Of a DNA stretch of 64,000 nucleotides, positions 37,348 through 45,904 are shown in pieces; positions within the stretch are counted from its first letter, which is position 1; each line of letters starts with the position of its first letter. Under the pieces are notes generated by a model. It worked only from the letters and a program-made list of their open reading frames with translations. It was not told the origin of the DNA and did not search any database. The stretch covers positions 1 through 64,000 of the forward strand of contig NZ_JAQOUE010000002.1 of NCBI RefSeq assembly GCF_032191465.1. The letters run 5' to 3'. This stretch comes from Candidatus Nitronereus thalassa. GTDB lineage: Bacteria > Nitrospirota > Nitrospiria > Nitrospirales > UBA8639. Position numbers and translations under genes: made by a program.

Positions 37348-37890
37348 TTAGGCCTTCACCTCTCGCAGGGCATCCGATTTCGCTTGAAGTAATTCCTTTA
37401 ATTTGGCTTCGTCGTCAATCGACAAAGAGGTATGTAAAACCTTGCCCTCAAGATCAAGGCTCTGCAACTCCTCAACGACTTTGTCAGGCGTAATATCCTT
37501 AATCAACAAAAACAAGGCCGACGAGCTTGGTTGGATCGTTTGACCCAATTGTTTGATAAAATCATCATCAATTCCAATATCGGACAACCACCCTGCCGTT
37601 CCACCAAGGGCGGCACCCGTCACGCTTCCCGCGGCAAGGCCGACCAAGGGATTAAAAAAGAGCAACCCTAAGAGCAATCCCCACAGTGTTCCAAAAAAGG
37701 TCCCTTCAATTGCTCCGCTCGCGACCAGGTTATACTGCTGATTGACTGCTATTTTGCCTTCCTTATTTCGAACGACTACGACCGCATCCTCAAGGCTCAC
37801 GAGATACTTTTTTTCCAATTCAACCAATTTCTGGCGAACCTCATGTGCTTTGGTTTCACTTAAAAAACTGACAACGACTAAATTCCTCAT
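37348..37890 (-). CDS. DUF1269 family membrane protein
   Basis: 180 residues, AAAGGAACG before ATG. The N-terminal half (RNLVVVSFLSETKAHEVRQKLVELEKKYLVSLEDAVVVVRN) is the DUF1269 alpha-beta region. In the middle is a glycine-rich membrane segment (GTLWGLLLGLLFFNPLVGLAAGSVTGAALGG). The C-terminal half has SALFLLIKDITPDKVVEELQS, as expected. The function of DUF1269 is unknown; the pattern resembles glycine-zipper insertion and is often stress-related. It lies between BON gene 38020-39537 and the proline-rich ORF on the same strand. Confidence 0.85.
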   Translation of the reverse strand: MRNLVVVSFLSETKAHEVRQKLVELEKKYLVSLEDAVVVVRNKEGKIAVNQQYNLVASGAIEGTFFGTLWGLLLGLLFFNPLVGLAAGSVTGAALGGTAGWLSDIGIDDDFIKQLGQTIQPSSSALFLLIKDITPDKVVEELQSLDLEGKVLHTSLSIDDEAKLKELLQAKSDALREVKA

Positions 37891-38019
37891 TCTTCGTTCC
37901 TTTCATGGTTTCGTCAATATTTTTAAGCTCTTCTATTTAAGCCCTTGCACATTCAACTTCATATGATCAGACTGTCCTCACCGACCCTCTCTCACGCACT
38001 CAAAGACTGGGGTTTCGTT

Positions 38020-39537
38020 TTATGGATTGGGCTTGGGCGGCGGCCAGTCAAAATCCAAGTATTTTCTAACAGTCAATTGACTTTCGACCAATCTCGCTCC
38101 TCCCTCTTTCGCATTCTCTAGGGCGGCCTCATACTCAAACCAACTATTCACCGTCCCTCTTAACGTCGCAATGCCGTGTTCAACAGTCACGGTGATATCA
38201 TCGCTGTCAACGAAGGGACTCCACCACAATTCATCTTCGATGTCTTGTTGAATCACGGCATCTGGTGTCCATTCCCAGGAATCCGGGATTACTAGATTGT
38301 TTTTCACCTCCAAAACGCCTTTCACGCGAGCCGCCAGATGCTCCGCTAATCGTCGTTCATAATACGAGCCCACGGTTCCCCTCAAAGTAACTTTGCCATC
38401 ATGCACCAAAGGATCAATCGTAAAAGGCTCAAGATCCGGATCGATGGCAATCAACGTCTCAATTCTCCTTTTGATTTCTTCATCATCGGGATATTCTGGG
38501 AGCCTGACTTTTAAATAGTTGTTTACCCATAAGACTCCCCTAGTATGCCTGGCTGTTTCTTGTGCGGAGTGTTTTGCGTTGAGGTTATCAACCGTCCCCT
38601 GTAATGTGACAACTCCATCTTCAACTGCGATGTCAATCGAAAACCAAAACACCCGAGGATCATAAGCCAAGGCAAGCTGGACATGTTCTTTAATGGTGTC
38701 GTCTGACAACATATCAAAGGTTTTTGTCCGACGCATGTTACCTTTGGCCCACCATTTGACAAACAGTTGGCTATCATCGACGCTCTTCACACCCATCACG
38801 TATGCGTTATTCCGAGCTCGGCGTTTTTCTGAAGCGCTGCCCACCACACCAGATAACCACACACGTCCGTCACGAACTGACACATCAAGACCATCCGCAT
38901 TGATCCACACATCCGTCTGTAATCGTTTTTGAATCTCATCCGCGATTTGTCCGTCGCTCCGCTTCCCCTCGTAGGAAACCTCGATGTTATTGACAACCTC
39001 ATGGACACCTCGAGCTCCCGAGGCAATCTTTTCTGCCAGGTTTCCTGCCGCCCATGAATTGACGGATCCAGACAGGGTTGCTGTCTTGTTTTGAACCTGA
39101 ACTTCGAGATCGTATTTTTCAGTTGCAGGATCGTGAGAGAGAACCTCTTCAACATTTTGACGAATGTGCTCATCAGACAAGCCAAGATTTTTTATCGTCA
39201 CGGTATTGACCACCGCTTGAACACCACGGATGGTTTCAGCCACGGAGGTCGCTCGCATTTTTCCTCGTAAATGAGGGGCTTTCCCGCTCAGAGCGACAAC
39301 CCCCTTTTTGGTCGTAACGTCAATGAGATGACCTGGGACACTCGGATCAACTGAAAACGCCTTTTCTACCGCTTTGGTGATTTTATTATCATCCAACTGC
39401 TCCATTCTCTCGGCGAGCGCATTATTGACTGGGACTTGACACATCACGACAGCAAGTGCGATCAGTAGAATCCGTAATGTAGGATGAAATTTTATTTGTG
39501 TCCTCGGTTTTTTCATTGCTTTGAATTCATGGGTCAT
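38020..39537 (-). CDS. Exported protein with six BON domains (minus-strand paralogue)
   Basis: The ATG at 39537 (MTHEFKAMKKPR...) has AAGGAG upstream; the longer frame from 39582 does not. 505 residues with a signal sequence (ILLIALAVVMCQVPVNNALAE) and six BON units: VTTKKGVVALSGKA, QVQNKTATLSGSV, SVRDGRVWLSGVV, AVEDGVVTLQGTV, LVHDGKVTLRGTV and TVEHGIATLRGTV. The layout matches the plus-strand tandem pair at 32019-35067 and shares LAYDPRVFW and WWSPFVD-type helices with it. Third copy, transposed and inverted. The C-terminus ends DWPPPKPNP. The predicted location is the periplasm. Confidence 0.88.
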   Translation of the reverse strand: MTHEFKAMKKPRTQIKFHPTLRILLIALAVVMCQVPVNNALAERMEQLDDNKITKAVEKAFSVDPSVPGHLIDVTTKKGVVALSGKAPHLRGKMRATSVAETIRGVQAVVNTVTIKNLGLSDEHIRQNVEEVLSHDPATEKYDLEVQVQNKTATLSGSVNSWAAGNLAEKIASGARGVHEVVNNIEVSYEGKRSDGQIADEIQKRLQTDVWINADGLDVSVRDGRVWLSGVVGSASEKRRARNNAYVMGVKSVDDSQLFVKWWAKGNMRRTKTFDMLSDDTIKEHVQLALAYDPRVFWFSIDIAVEDGVVTLQGTVDNLNAKHSAQETARHTRGVLWVNNYLKVRLPEYPDDEEIKRRIETLIAIDPDLEPFTIDPLVHDGKVTLRGTVGSYYERRLAEHLAARVKGVLEVKNNLVIPDSWEWTPDAVIQQDIEDELWWSPFVDSDDITVTVEHGIATLRGTVNSWFEYEAALENAKEGGARLVESQLTVRKYLDFDWPPPKPNP

Positions 39538-39764
39538 TTGCTTCTCCTTACCTAGAACCCCTCGATCATATGAGATTTCCAATGATTAATTCTTTACCAA
39601 TACCATTACCAAAAGTGGCAGCCAAGACAAAATAGACAAAATCAATAGATAATGGAGTCGGATGTCCAATCATGGATAACATATAATCAAACATAATGAG
39701 GGTGCGGTTGCGCGCCGATTCTTTGCCGACGTCAGGCACACCCTTGAGTTGTTGGCTCCAGATT

Positions 39765-41027
39765 CTACGTCTTGTCTTTTTTCTTGGGTTGGAAATCTAT
39801 ATCTATTAAACGCTCGCTCGACTTATAGGTGAGATAGAACCAGATCCACTCCATGATGACTCTAATTTTGTCAAACCCAATGAGAAATGAGACATGAACC
39901 ACACTCCAAAGCAACCAAGCTGGCAGACCAGATACGTTCCACCCTTTAATATTCGCCACGGCCCTGGCTTTTCCAATAGTGGCCATTTGCCCTCTGTCCT
40001 TATAGTGGAATGGCACCCTTGATCGGGGAGACGGATTGTGCCGAATAAGATGAGCCACGTACCGGCCTTGTTGCATGGCCACGGCTGCAAGTCCTGGTAA
40101 GGGATCTCCGTTTTCATCCAAACAGCATGCAGCATCGCCAATGACAAAGATTGAAGGGTACTTGGGTATGGAGAGATCCTGACCAACGCTGATTCTCCCC
40201 TCAGGATCCAAATCCATGTTCAACGTTCTAAGTAAGGGCGACGCCTCATTCCCTGCAGCCCAAATGACATTGGCTGTTGGGATGAATTCATCATTACACT
40301 GCACACCGTGTTCAGAAATGTCTGTAACTACACAATTGAGTTTGACTGTCACATCCAGATGTTCTAGATCTTTTTTTGCATGTTCTGAAAGCTGAGCAGG
40401 GAACCCCTTGAGTAATCGAGACTCTTTCTGAACCAAAATGATCTTAATGGTGTGGTCACGGAGTAGCGGAAAGTCTGGTCGAATCGTATTCCGCGCGATT
40501 TCGGCAAGTGCGCCAGCGAATTCAACACCTGTTGGTCCACCACCCACAATGACAAAAGTCAGATAACGTTGGGCTTCGCAATGAGGAAGCAGACGCTCAG
40601 CCCGCTCAAACGAATGCAGGATGTGGTCGCGAATCCCAAGAGCATCGTGTAAATTTTTCAGGCTCCAGACATGATGACGCCATTCTTCATGACCGAAAAA
40701 CGACGGTCGAGATCCCGGTGCCAGAACCAGAAAATCAAATGAGAGTGTCTCATTGATAAGCTGGACAACCTGTTGCTGACAATCAACCGCCTCAACCCGA
40801 TCTAATATGAATCGAATATTGGATTGAGTACGAAAAATTTCGCGGAAAGGCGTGGCAATATCCCCACGTGAAAGCGAGGCGATGGCAACCTGATACAGTA
40901 ATGGCTGAAACAAATGATGATTCGTTTTATCGATGAGAACAATCTCGACATCCGCGTTTTTTAATCCGCGTGCAACGGCCAGGCCTCCAAACCCTCCTCC
41001 AACAATCACAACTTTGGGCCTACGCAT
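39765..41027 (-). CDS. Type II NADH dehydrogenase (NDH-2)
   Basis: About 420 residues; ATG 41039 has AAAGGAG touching it, so ATG 41027 (MRRPKVVIVGGG) is preferred. FAD motif VVIVGGGFGGLAVARGL at the start, NADH motif FVIVGGGPTGVEFAGALAEIA in the middle, then VIWAAGNEASPLL and FVIGDAACCLDENGDPLPGLAAVAMQQG. The C-terminal helix (LPAWLLWSVVHVSFLIGFDKIRVIMEWIWFYL) anchors it to the inner membrane. NDH-2 oxidises NADH and reduces quinone without pumping protons. It feeds electrons to the same quinone pool and fits with the cbb3 oxidase elsewhere in the window. Confidence 0.9.
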   Translation of the reverse strand: MRRPKVVIVGGGFGGLAVARGLKNADVEIVLIDKTNHHLFQPLLYQVAIASLSRGDIATPFREIFRTQSNIRFILDRVEAVDCQQQVVQLINETLSFDFLVLAPGSRPSFFGHEEWRHHVWSLKNLHDALGIRDHILHSFERAERLLPHCEAQRYLTFVIVGGGPTGVEFAGALAEIARNTIRPDFPLLRDHTIKIILVQKESRLLKGFPAQLSEHAKKDLEHLDVTVKLNCVVTDISEHGVQCNDEFIPTANVIWAAGNEASPLLRTLNMDLDPEGRISVGQDLSIPKYPSIFVIGDAACCLDENGDPLPGLAAVAMQQGRYVAHLIRHNPSPRSRVPFHYKDRGQMATIGKARAVANIKGWNVSGLPAWLLWSVVHVSFLIGFDKIRVIMEWIWFYLTYKSSERLIDIDFQPKKKDKT

Positions 41028-41231
41028 GAGCTCGTTCATCTCCTTTTGATAATTGACGAAAAAGCATGAGTTTCACCTACCAAAAGTGTGGGGCCGCCAG
41101 AGGATAAACAATGCGGTAGAGCGAGTGTGGCATTGCATGATAGGATTGTCAGTAGACATAATCCTCTGGAGAAGATGGAATATTGTCTATATGACCTATG
41201 CAGTCATTCCTGCTAATGTCCGCTAAAGAAT

Positions 41232-42362
41232 ATGTCTCAACCTTCCCATCCTTCACCGGCAGACCGGCACCTTTGGCAAATTGCGTTTATTCGGGATTTG
41301 TTGTGGTTAAGCTTGATCTTGCTTTTGCTTTGGCTTGGCTACTATCTTCGAAGCATATTTGTGCCAGTCCTGATTGGTGCGGTGTTCGCCTATTTGTTTA
41401 CGCCCCTTATTACCTTTGCCAATCAACAATGGAAATGGCCTCGCCCGTTTACCACCCTTTTGCTCGTCATCTTTCTCCTTCTCCTCATTGGGGGTGGCAT
41501 GATTATTCTCGGTCCCATCATTGTTGATCAGGCCGTCACCCTCACAAGTAAGCTGCCCGATTATGCCAATTGGCTGGCTGACCGCTACGGCCTTCAGCAC
41601 GACACCTTAATGAGTCAGTTACAGCAACTCGCCGTCCATGTTCAGGAAAACCCATTCGAGACCTTTCAATCAGTATTTAGCGGGACAAGTCGAGCATTCG
41701 ATTTTATGGGAAGTCTTATCGGGACCGCGACCTATATACTGATTTCGTTTGCCCTCATCCCTATCTATTTCTTTTTCTTTGCATGGCAATTTCCGACAAT
41801 TCTTGCTTCCCTTCAGGAATATATTCCTGCTCGTTATATGAGAAGGACCAAGAACATTGCCGCTCAAATGGATGAAGCTGTCGGCAGTTTTTTTCGTGGC
41901 CGGTTGCTCATTGCACTCATTATGGCCATTATGTTTTCTGTGGGGTGGTACCTGGCCGACGTGCCCTATTGGTTTTTGCTCGGAGTCGGAACAGGGGTGT
42001 TGAGCCTCATTCCCTATGCTGCGACATTCGGTTGGCCCATTGCTGTGCTCGTGAAATACTTGGACATGACCACCACTCAAGGGCTTTCATCGGTCGATTG
42101 GATGGCTGTAGCCTTTTGGCCAAGTCTGGTGTATGCCGTAGTACAAATCCTTGAAGGGTGGGTCTTGACTCCCTGGATTCAAAGTCAGTCGACCGACTTA
42201 CATGCAGTAACCATTCTTCTTGTCGTGCTCATTGGAGGTGCCGTTGCAGGAGTATACGGCCTTATTCTGGCTATTCCATTAACCGCATGTTTAAAAATTC
42301 TGACGAAAGAAATGGTTTTGCCAAAAATGAAAGGAATGGCAGACAAATCCTCACCTGGCTAG
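41232..42362 (+). CDS. AI-2E family transporter (PerM/YdiK-like permease)
   Basis: 376 residues with about eight membrane helices. An N-terminal LLWLSLILLLLWLGYYLRSIFVPVLIGAVFAYLFTPLI, the central coupling region LQEYIPARYMRRTKNIAAQMDEAVGSFFRGRLLIALIMAI, and the ending VLIGGAVAGVYGLILAIPLTACLKIL are the family signs. Members have been linked to export of autoinducer-2 and, in others, to sodium-proton exchange. The role here is unknown. It has no clear ribosome site and starts about 190 bp from the divergent NDH-2 gene. Confidence 0.85.
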   Translation: MSQPSHPSPADRHLWQIAFIRDLLWLSLILLLLWLGYYLRSIFVPVLIGAVFAYLFTPLITFANQQWKWPRPFTTLLLVIFLLLLIGGGMIILGPIIVDQAVTLTSKLPDYANWLADRYGLQHDTLMSQLQQLAVHVQENPFETFQSVFSGTSRAFDFMGSLIGTATYILISFALIPIYFFFFAWQFPTILASLQEYIPARYMRRTKNIAAQMDEAVGSFFRGRLLIALIMAIMFSVGWYLADVPYWFLLGVGTGVLSLIPYAATFGWPIAVLVKYLDMTTTQGLSSVDWMAVAFWPSLVYAVVQILEGWVLTPWIQSQSTDLHAVTILLVVLIGGAVAGVYGLILAIPLTACLKILTKEMVLPKMKGMADKSSPG

Positions 42363-42404
42363 GGTCGACATTCTTCAAACATTCTCATCAGGTTGGTAAA
42401 ATTT

Positions 42405-42776
42405 TTATTCGTTACCAATCTGGAGTCGACTTTTGAGCCAATCCCATTCCAACTTTTCTGGGTGCGCAATATAGTCATCTGAATTTTGCACGACCGTTTC
42501 GATATAGCTCTCCCGTAAATTCCACTCATGTTCCGCCTCTTCCTCATCATATGACACAACATCAATTGTCCCATCGTTGAATCGAACGGTATAGGCATCA
42601 ACCGGTTGGTTCAAGTCATCGACATAAATCTTGGCGATAACATTTTTTCCTCCAAGCACTTTATTTCCCAATTCTATAATTTGCTTGTAGGGAAGACCGT
42701 CTTTGTGGCGACGAAGCGCAAGATTGCACGTATTGATATATTTAATGAAAAATGTCCGCGTTTCCTGAGAATTCAT
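42405..42776 (-). CDS. Hypothetical protein
   Basis: From ATG 42776 (MNSQETRTFF...) 123 residues; the longest frame opens at 42824. Sequence signs: FFIKYINTCNLALRRHKDGLPYKQIIELGNKVLGGKN, then AKIYVDDLNQPVDAYTVRFNDGTIDVVSYDEEEAEHEW, then ESYIETVVQNSDDYIAHPEKLEWDWLK. Mixed alpha-beta and acidic, with no signal peptide. No known family. No clear ribosome site. It converges with the AI-2E permease (42-bp gap), and its 5' end overlaps a small ORF at 42742-42876. Confidence 0.55.
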   Translation of the reverse strand: MNSQETRTFFIKYINTCNLALRRHKDGLPYKQIIELGNKVLGGKNVIAKIYVDDLNQPVDAYTVRFNDGTIDVVSYDEEEAEHEWNLRESYIETVVQNSDDYIAHPEKLEWDWLKSRLQIGNE

Positions 42777-42876
42777 GTTGTAGGGCCATCCAAAGCGCAC
42801 CAACAAACAACACCGGACCTGCAAATCGTAAATCGTTGGTGGGTGGGATTGTGTCTTGGTGTGACGTCTGACTCAT
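42742..42876 (-). CDS. Possible small membrane peptide
   Basis: 44 residues from ATG 42876 (MSQTSHQDTIPPTNDLRFAGPV...), with GAGAGG upstream, the best ribosome site in this stretch. It has one hydrophobic helix (FAGPVLFVGALWMAL). It overlaps the 5' end of 42405-42776 by 35 bp in another frame. Low confidence. Confidence 0.35.
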   Translation of the reverse strand: MSQTSHQDTIPPTNDLRFAGPVLFVGALWMALQHEFSGNADIFH

Positions 42877-42947
42877 GAAAAACCTCTCACGACGGTTCGC
42901 AATGATGAGTTTGCGAATCGTCTCACCTGCAAAGTGATTAGGGCAAA

Positions 42948-43850
42948 TCAGGATTTGACCCACCACTGAGAATTGAGCAGGGTTTCATGGTGCATGGTTT
43001 CAGTGAATTCCTCAATATGTTTTTGGTTAAGGTTTCCAAGTGGCATTAGGCGAGCGTCCTTGTACCCCCATGACTGAATCGGAACCATGAACTGGTTCCA
43101 TGAGATGAGAGGACCACGACAGAGTCGTTTTTCGATGCTGGACGGTGGGGTCATGAGTCTTTGTTCCAGTCGTTTCATAAGTGTTTGCCATACCCATTGC
43201 GGAACCTTGTGTCTTTCCTCTGGATACACAAATGCAAATAGTTGCAAATGAGAGAACAAGACTTCCCAGTAGGTACCAAATCGTCTTATTAAACGTTGCC
43301 AGTCAATCTGCTTCCAGCAGGCATGAATGAGGTGAATGATATCAGTTCCGTCATAGCGTTCCCGCTCCATTACAAAGGCTTTGGTCCAAATCATTTCTTC
43401 TGGAGGAACAAGTTCAACCACGTGTTCATCAAGTTTCCAATGTGACGCATGAATGAACCAATCCTCGTCAACATCACACAGACCATTCCCTGAGGAAAAG
43501 ATGACATCGACAAAAAACTCTCCAAGACGAACCTTTCCCAACCAGTGGGGAAACGTTCTTTCTGTTTCATATCCAGCTTGTGACAACGCAGCCATGATGC
43601 CCCCGAACTCCTCTGGTGTCACAAATAAATCGATATCCTTAGTTGTGCGAGCTATTTCGGTGTAGGCAGCTAATGCATAGGAACCACCGATAAGAAAACG
43701 CGACCCCGAACGGCGTAATGCCTCAAGAATGTGAAGATAAAAATGGCGAAAGGATGCAATGGAACTCAGTTCCGGCACTGTCTGGGCTGTTTCTTGTGGC
43801 GGCAAGATTCCGCTTGATGATCTCGAATGATGTGTACGTGACATCGCCAT
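42948..43850 (-). CDS. Nucleotidyltransferase-fold protein
   Basis: 300 residues. The nucleotidyltransferase signature is visible: FLIGGSYALAAYTEIARTTKDIDLFVTPEEF (GGS...DxD, the catalytic acid pair) followed by VDVIFSSGNG with a further acidic position. The C-terminal half (VPPEEMIWTKAFVMERERYDGTDIIHLIHAC) is helical. Similar proteins are grouped with the AbiEii/MNT toxin-like family, which transfer nucleotides to RNA or protein partners, but no antitoxin gene is adjacent. AAAGG lies before the start. It follows the metallophosphoesterase by 23 bp. Confidence 0.78.
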   Translation of the reverse strand: MAMSRTHHSRSSSGILPPQETAQTVPELSSIASFRHFYLHILEALRRSGSRFLIGGSYALAAYTEIARTTKDIDLFVTPEEFGGIMAALSQAGYETERTFPHWLGKVRLGEFFVDVIFSSGNGLCDVDEDWFIHASHWKLDEHVVELVPPEEMIWTKAFVMERERYDGTDIIHLIHACWKQIDWQRLIRRFGTYWEVLFSHLQLFAFVYPEERHKVPQWVWQTLMKRLEQRLMTPPSSIEKRLCRGPLISWNQFMVPIQSWGYKDARLMPLGNLNQKHIEEFTETMHHETLLNSQWWVKS

Positions 43851-43873
43851 AGATGAACCTTTATCGACTTTTT

Positions 43874-44674
43874 TCAGCTCGGGCTATTGACGGTTAAAGC
43901 GTAGAATGCTACCGGCGTCTGAAATCTCTTGGCCTTTTGCAAAAGAGGCAGGGCGACATTGAACACCGGAATCTTATTCTTCGTCATCCCCTTCGGCTGG
44001 CCATGATGAGCATGTCCATGAAACACCACCTCGACAGGATAGCGGAGAAGCACGTTTTCCAGATAACTAGATCCCAGAAAAGGAATGATGGCTTCTGGCT
44101 CACCTTCAACCGTTCCACGAATTGGGGAATAATGAAGTATTGCCACGCGGTGATGATTGGTCGATTGTTTAAGAGATGATTCAAGTTTCTCCGCTTCGAG
44201 TTTAGCCATGGCCACAAATTCCTTAATCAATGGTTCTCCCCATGGCTGCAAGGCCAAGTCATCAAATCCGCCAGCGAATCCCTTTGTACCAACAAAATCA
44301 ATTCCACATGCTGTATGCACGCCCCCATCCAGAATAATTACCCCTGATTGCCGTAGAACCTGAGTGATGATGTTTGCCTCTCCCATTTCATAATCATGGT
44401 TGCCGAGAACTCCAATCGTCGGACATCGCAATGGAGCGAGTAATTCAGCCAGGATGGCGGCTTCTGATGGATGACCTTCATGGGTTAAATCCCCACACAA
44501 CAACAATACATCCGCTTTAGCGTCAATTTCCTGCAGCATGGCTTTCAGATACGATGGATCGACATACGGACAATGCACATCTCCGACTGCAGCTATGTTG
44601 ACAACATTGCTGTTGGGGCAGATAGCCCTCCCCCCTTTTTGTTCTGAGTGCCTGAATGTTGTATCGAGACTCAA
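43874..44674 (-). CDS. Metallophosphoesterase
   Basis: 266 residues; TTG start at 44674 with GAGGAA upstream. The five phosphoesterase motifs are visible: GDVHCP, GDLTHEG, GNHDYE, VAILHYSPIRG and VFHGHAHHGQ, giving the dinuclear metal site. The segment FVGTKGFAGGFDDLAL follows the GNHDYE motif. Members act on phosphomonoesters or diesters or nucleotides; the substrate is unknown. It is 23 bp upstream of the nucleotidyltransferase gene, so a joint role in nucleotide or RNA processing is possible. A TTG start is unusual, but no better start exists in frame. Confidence 0.82.
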   Translation of the reverse strand: MSLDTTFRHSEQKGGRAICPNSNVVNIAAVGDVHCPYVDPSYLKAMLQEIDAKADVLLLCGDLTHEGHPSEAAILAELLAPLRCPTIGVLGNHDYEMGEANIITQVLRQSGVIILDGGVHTACGIDFVGTKGFAGGFDDLALQPWGEPLIKEFVAMAKLEAEKLESSLKQSTNHHRVAILHYSPIRGTVEGEPEAIIPFLGSSYLENVLLRYPVEVVFHGHAHHGQPKGMTKNKIPVFNVALPLLQKAKRFQTPVAFYALTVNSPS

Positions 44675-44778
44675 TAGGTGTTCCTCATGGTTGACTTGGT
44701 CTGATTCATCCAGAATCGGATTGTATGACCTTATTCAAGGTGAAGTGACGATATTCTTTGGGCTTTACACGGTCAACG

Positions 44779-45210
44779 CTAATGCGTTTCTACACCTAAT
44801 CCTGCTCCAGACATCGCTCGAATAAGGTCATGCCGAGTAATGGATTTAATAACACGTTCATCTTCTACAACAGGAACAATCGGCATATGCTCCGATTGAA
44901 GAATCTTAAGGGCATCAGATATCGGAGTCGAGTCTGTGACGTGAATGGGCTTCTCTTTTTTCATCAAATCCTTTGCTTTCATTTGCGTGAGGTCTTTACC
45001 CTCTTGAAGAGCCTTCAAAATTTCCAACTCTCCAACAACACCTTCCAAGTATCCGTCGGTATCAACGACCGGAACAACAGCGATATGGTTTGTCAATATC
45101 TCCATGGCAATCGATTCTCCATCGACTTGAGAATCGAATTGTAACGTATGAGTAGCAACGATATCTCCAACTGACTTATATCCTTCAGGTGGCACACCAG
45201 CAGTATTCAT
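44779..45210 (-). CDS. CBS-domain protein (two CBS units)
   Basis: AAGGAG before ATG 45210 gives 143 residues; the longer frame from 45339 has no ribosome site. Two CBS units: SVGDIVATHTLQFDSQVDGESIAMEIL, then VVPVVDTDGYLEGVV, and MKAKDLMKKEKPIHVTDSTPISDALKIL, then PIVPVVEDERVIKSITRHDLIRAM. CBS pairs bind adenine nucleotides and sense energy state. Free-standing CBS proteins are common in stress regulons. A similar protein is at 48231-48701. Its neighbour downstream is the metallophosphoesterase on the same strand (about 100 bp). Confidence 0.87.
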   Translation of the reverse strand: MNTAGVPPEGYKSVGDIVATHTLQFDSQVDGESIAMEILTNHIAVVPVVDTDGYLEGVVGELEILKALQEGKDLTQMKAKDLMKKEKPIHVTDSTPISDALKILQSEHMPIVPVVEDERVIKSITRHDLIRAMSGAGLGVETH

Positions 45211-45319
45211 AAGATCTCCTTTCTTCTCGGCTGAAATAAATTTTTCGGGATACCTCACAATCCATAGTTGATTCCGAATGAATGCCGAGCAACATGAATT
45301 GGTAACATGACACTTCCCC

Positions 45320-45631
45320 TTAGCGTATTCGAATATCATTTTTGACTGTTTCTACGCCAAGTTGGTTACGAGCGATAATTTCGGCTTGTTCAACCTGAAG
45401 TCGACTCTCAACCAGCCCGGATAATTGGACATGTCCATCTTTAACGCTCACCGTGATGGCATGTCCTGCAACATGAGGGCTTTGCCGAAGATCATCCATT
45501 ATTTTAATCTCAAGAACTTGTTCCTTTTTTGTCAGGTCCGTGTTGCCTGCTTTTGGCTGAAGACTCGCACACCCCAATTCGAAGCAGACGATGAGCAGGC
45601 TGTAAGTCATGATTAACATCGTCGTTTTCAT
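45320..45631 (-). CDS. BON-domain lipoprotein
   Basis: AAAGGACGG precedes ATG 45631 (MKTTMLIMTYSLL...), giving 103 residues; the longer frame from 45673 lacks it. The lipobox CFELGC at the end of the signal peptide predicts lipid attachment. One BON unit follows: LEIKIMDDLRQSPHVAGHAITVSVKDGHVQLSGLVESRLQVEQAE, ending VETVKNDIRIR. The protein is probably anchored in the outer membrane. A CCAGGGTTTTT-type promoter is upstream at 45740-45785, leader about 102 nt. Confidence 0.85.
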   Translation of the reverse strand: MKTTMLIMTYSLLIVCFELGCASLQPKAGNTDLTKKEQVLEIKIMDDLRQSPHVAGHAITVSVKDGHVQLSGLVESRLQVEQAEIIARNQLGVETVKNDIRIR

Positions 45632-45739
45632 CCGTCCTTTGTACTTTTGGTTGCGCATGCGGTCACATTTCATGTGAGCACCTATCGTCAGGGAGCATAA
45701 CGGGCTTCATTTCACTACAATTACCAGTTTCATACTTAT

Positions 45740-45785
45740 CTCATACGCCATTTTGGTTTTTGTGTGAACTGTAGAAAACCCCTGA
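45740..45785 (-). promoter_or_regulatory. CCAGGGTTTTT-type promoter for the BON lipoprotein
   Basis: Minus strand: TCAGGGGTTTTCTAC, AG (45770-45769), 23 bp, TATGAG (45745-45740). One extra G and a T for C in the box. It also lies upstream of the plus-strand BCCT gene but points away from it. Confidence 0.6.
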
Positions 45786-45904
45786 TTTGGGGAAATCCAT
45801 GATGCAAAAGCAAGGGATCTCGCTAGTTACAAGGAAATGTATATTGGGTACATTGGGAGGATTTTTGTCCTAATCTGGATAAGGGACGAACTTTTTCACA
45901 AGTA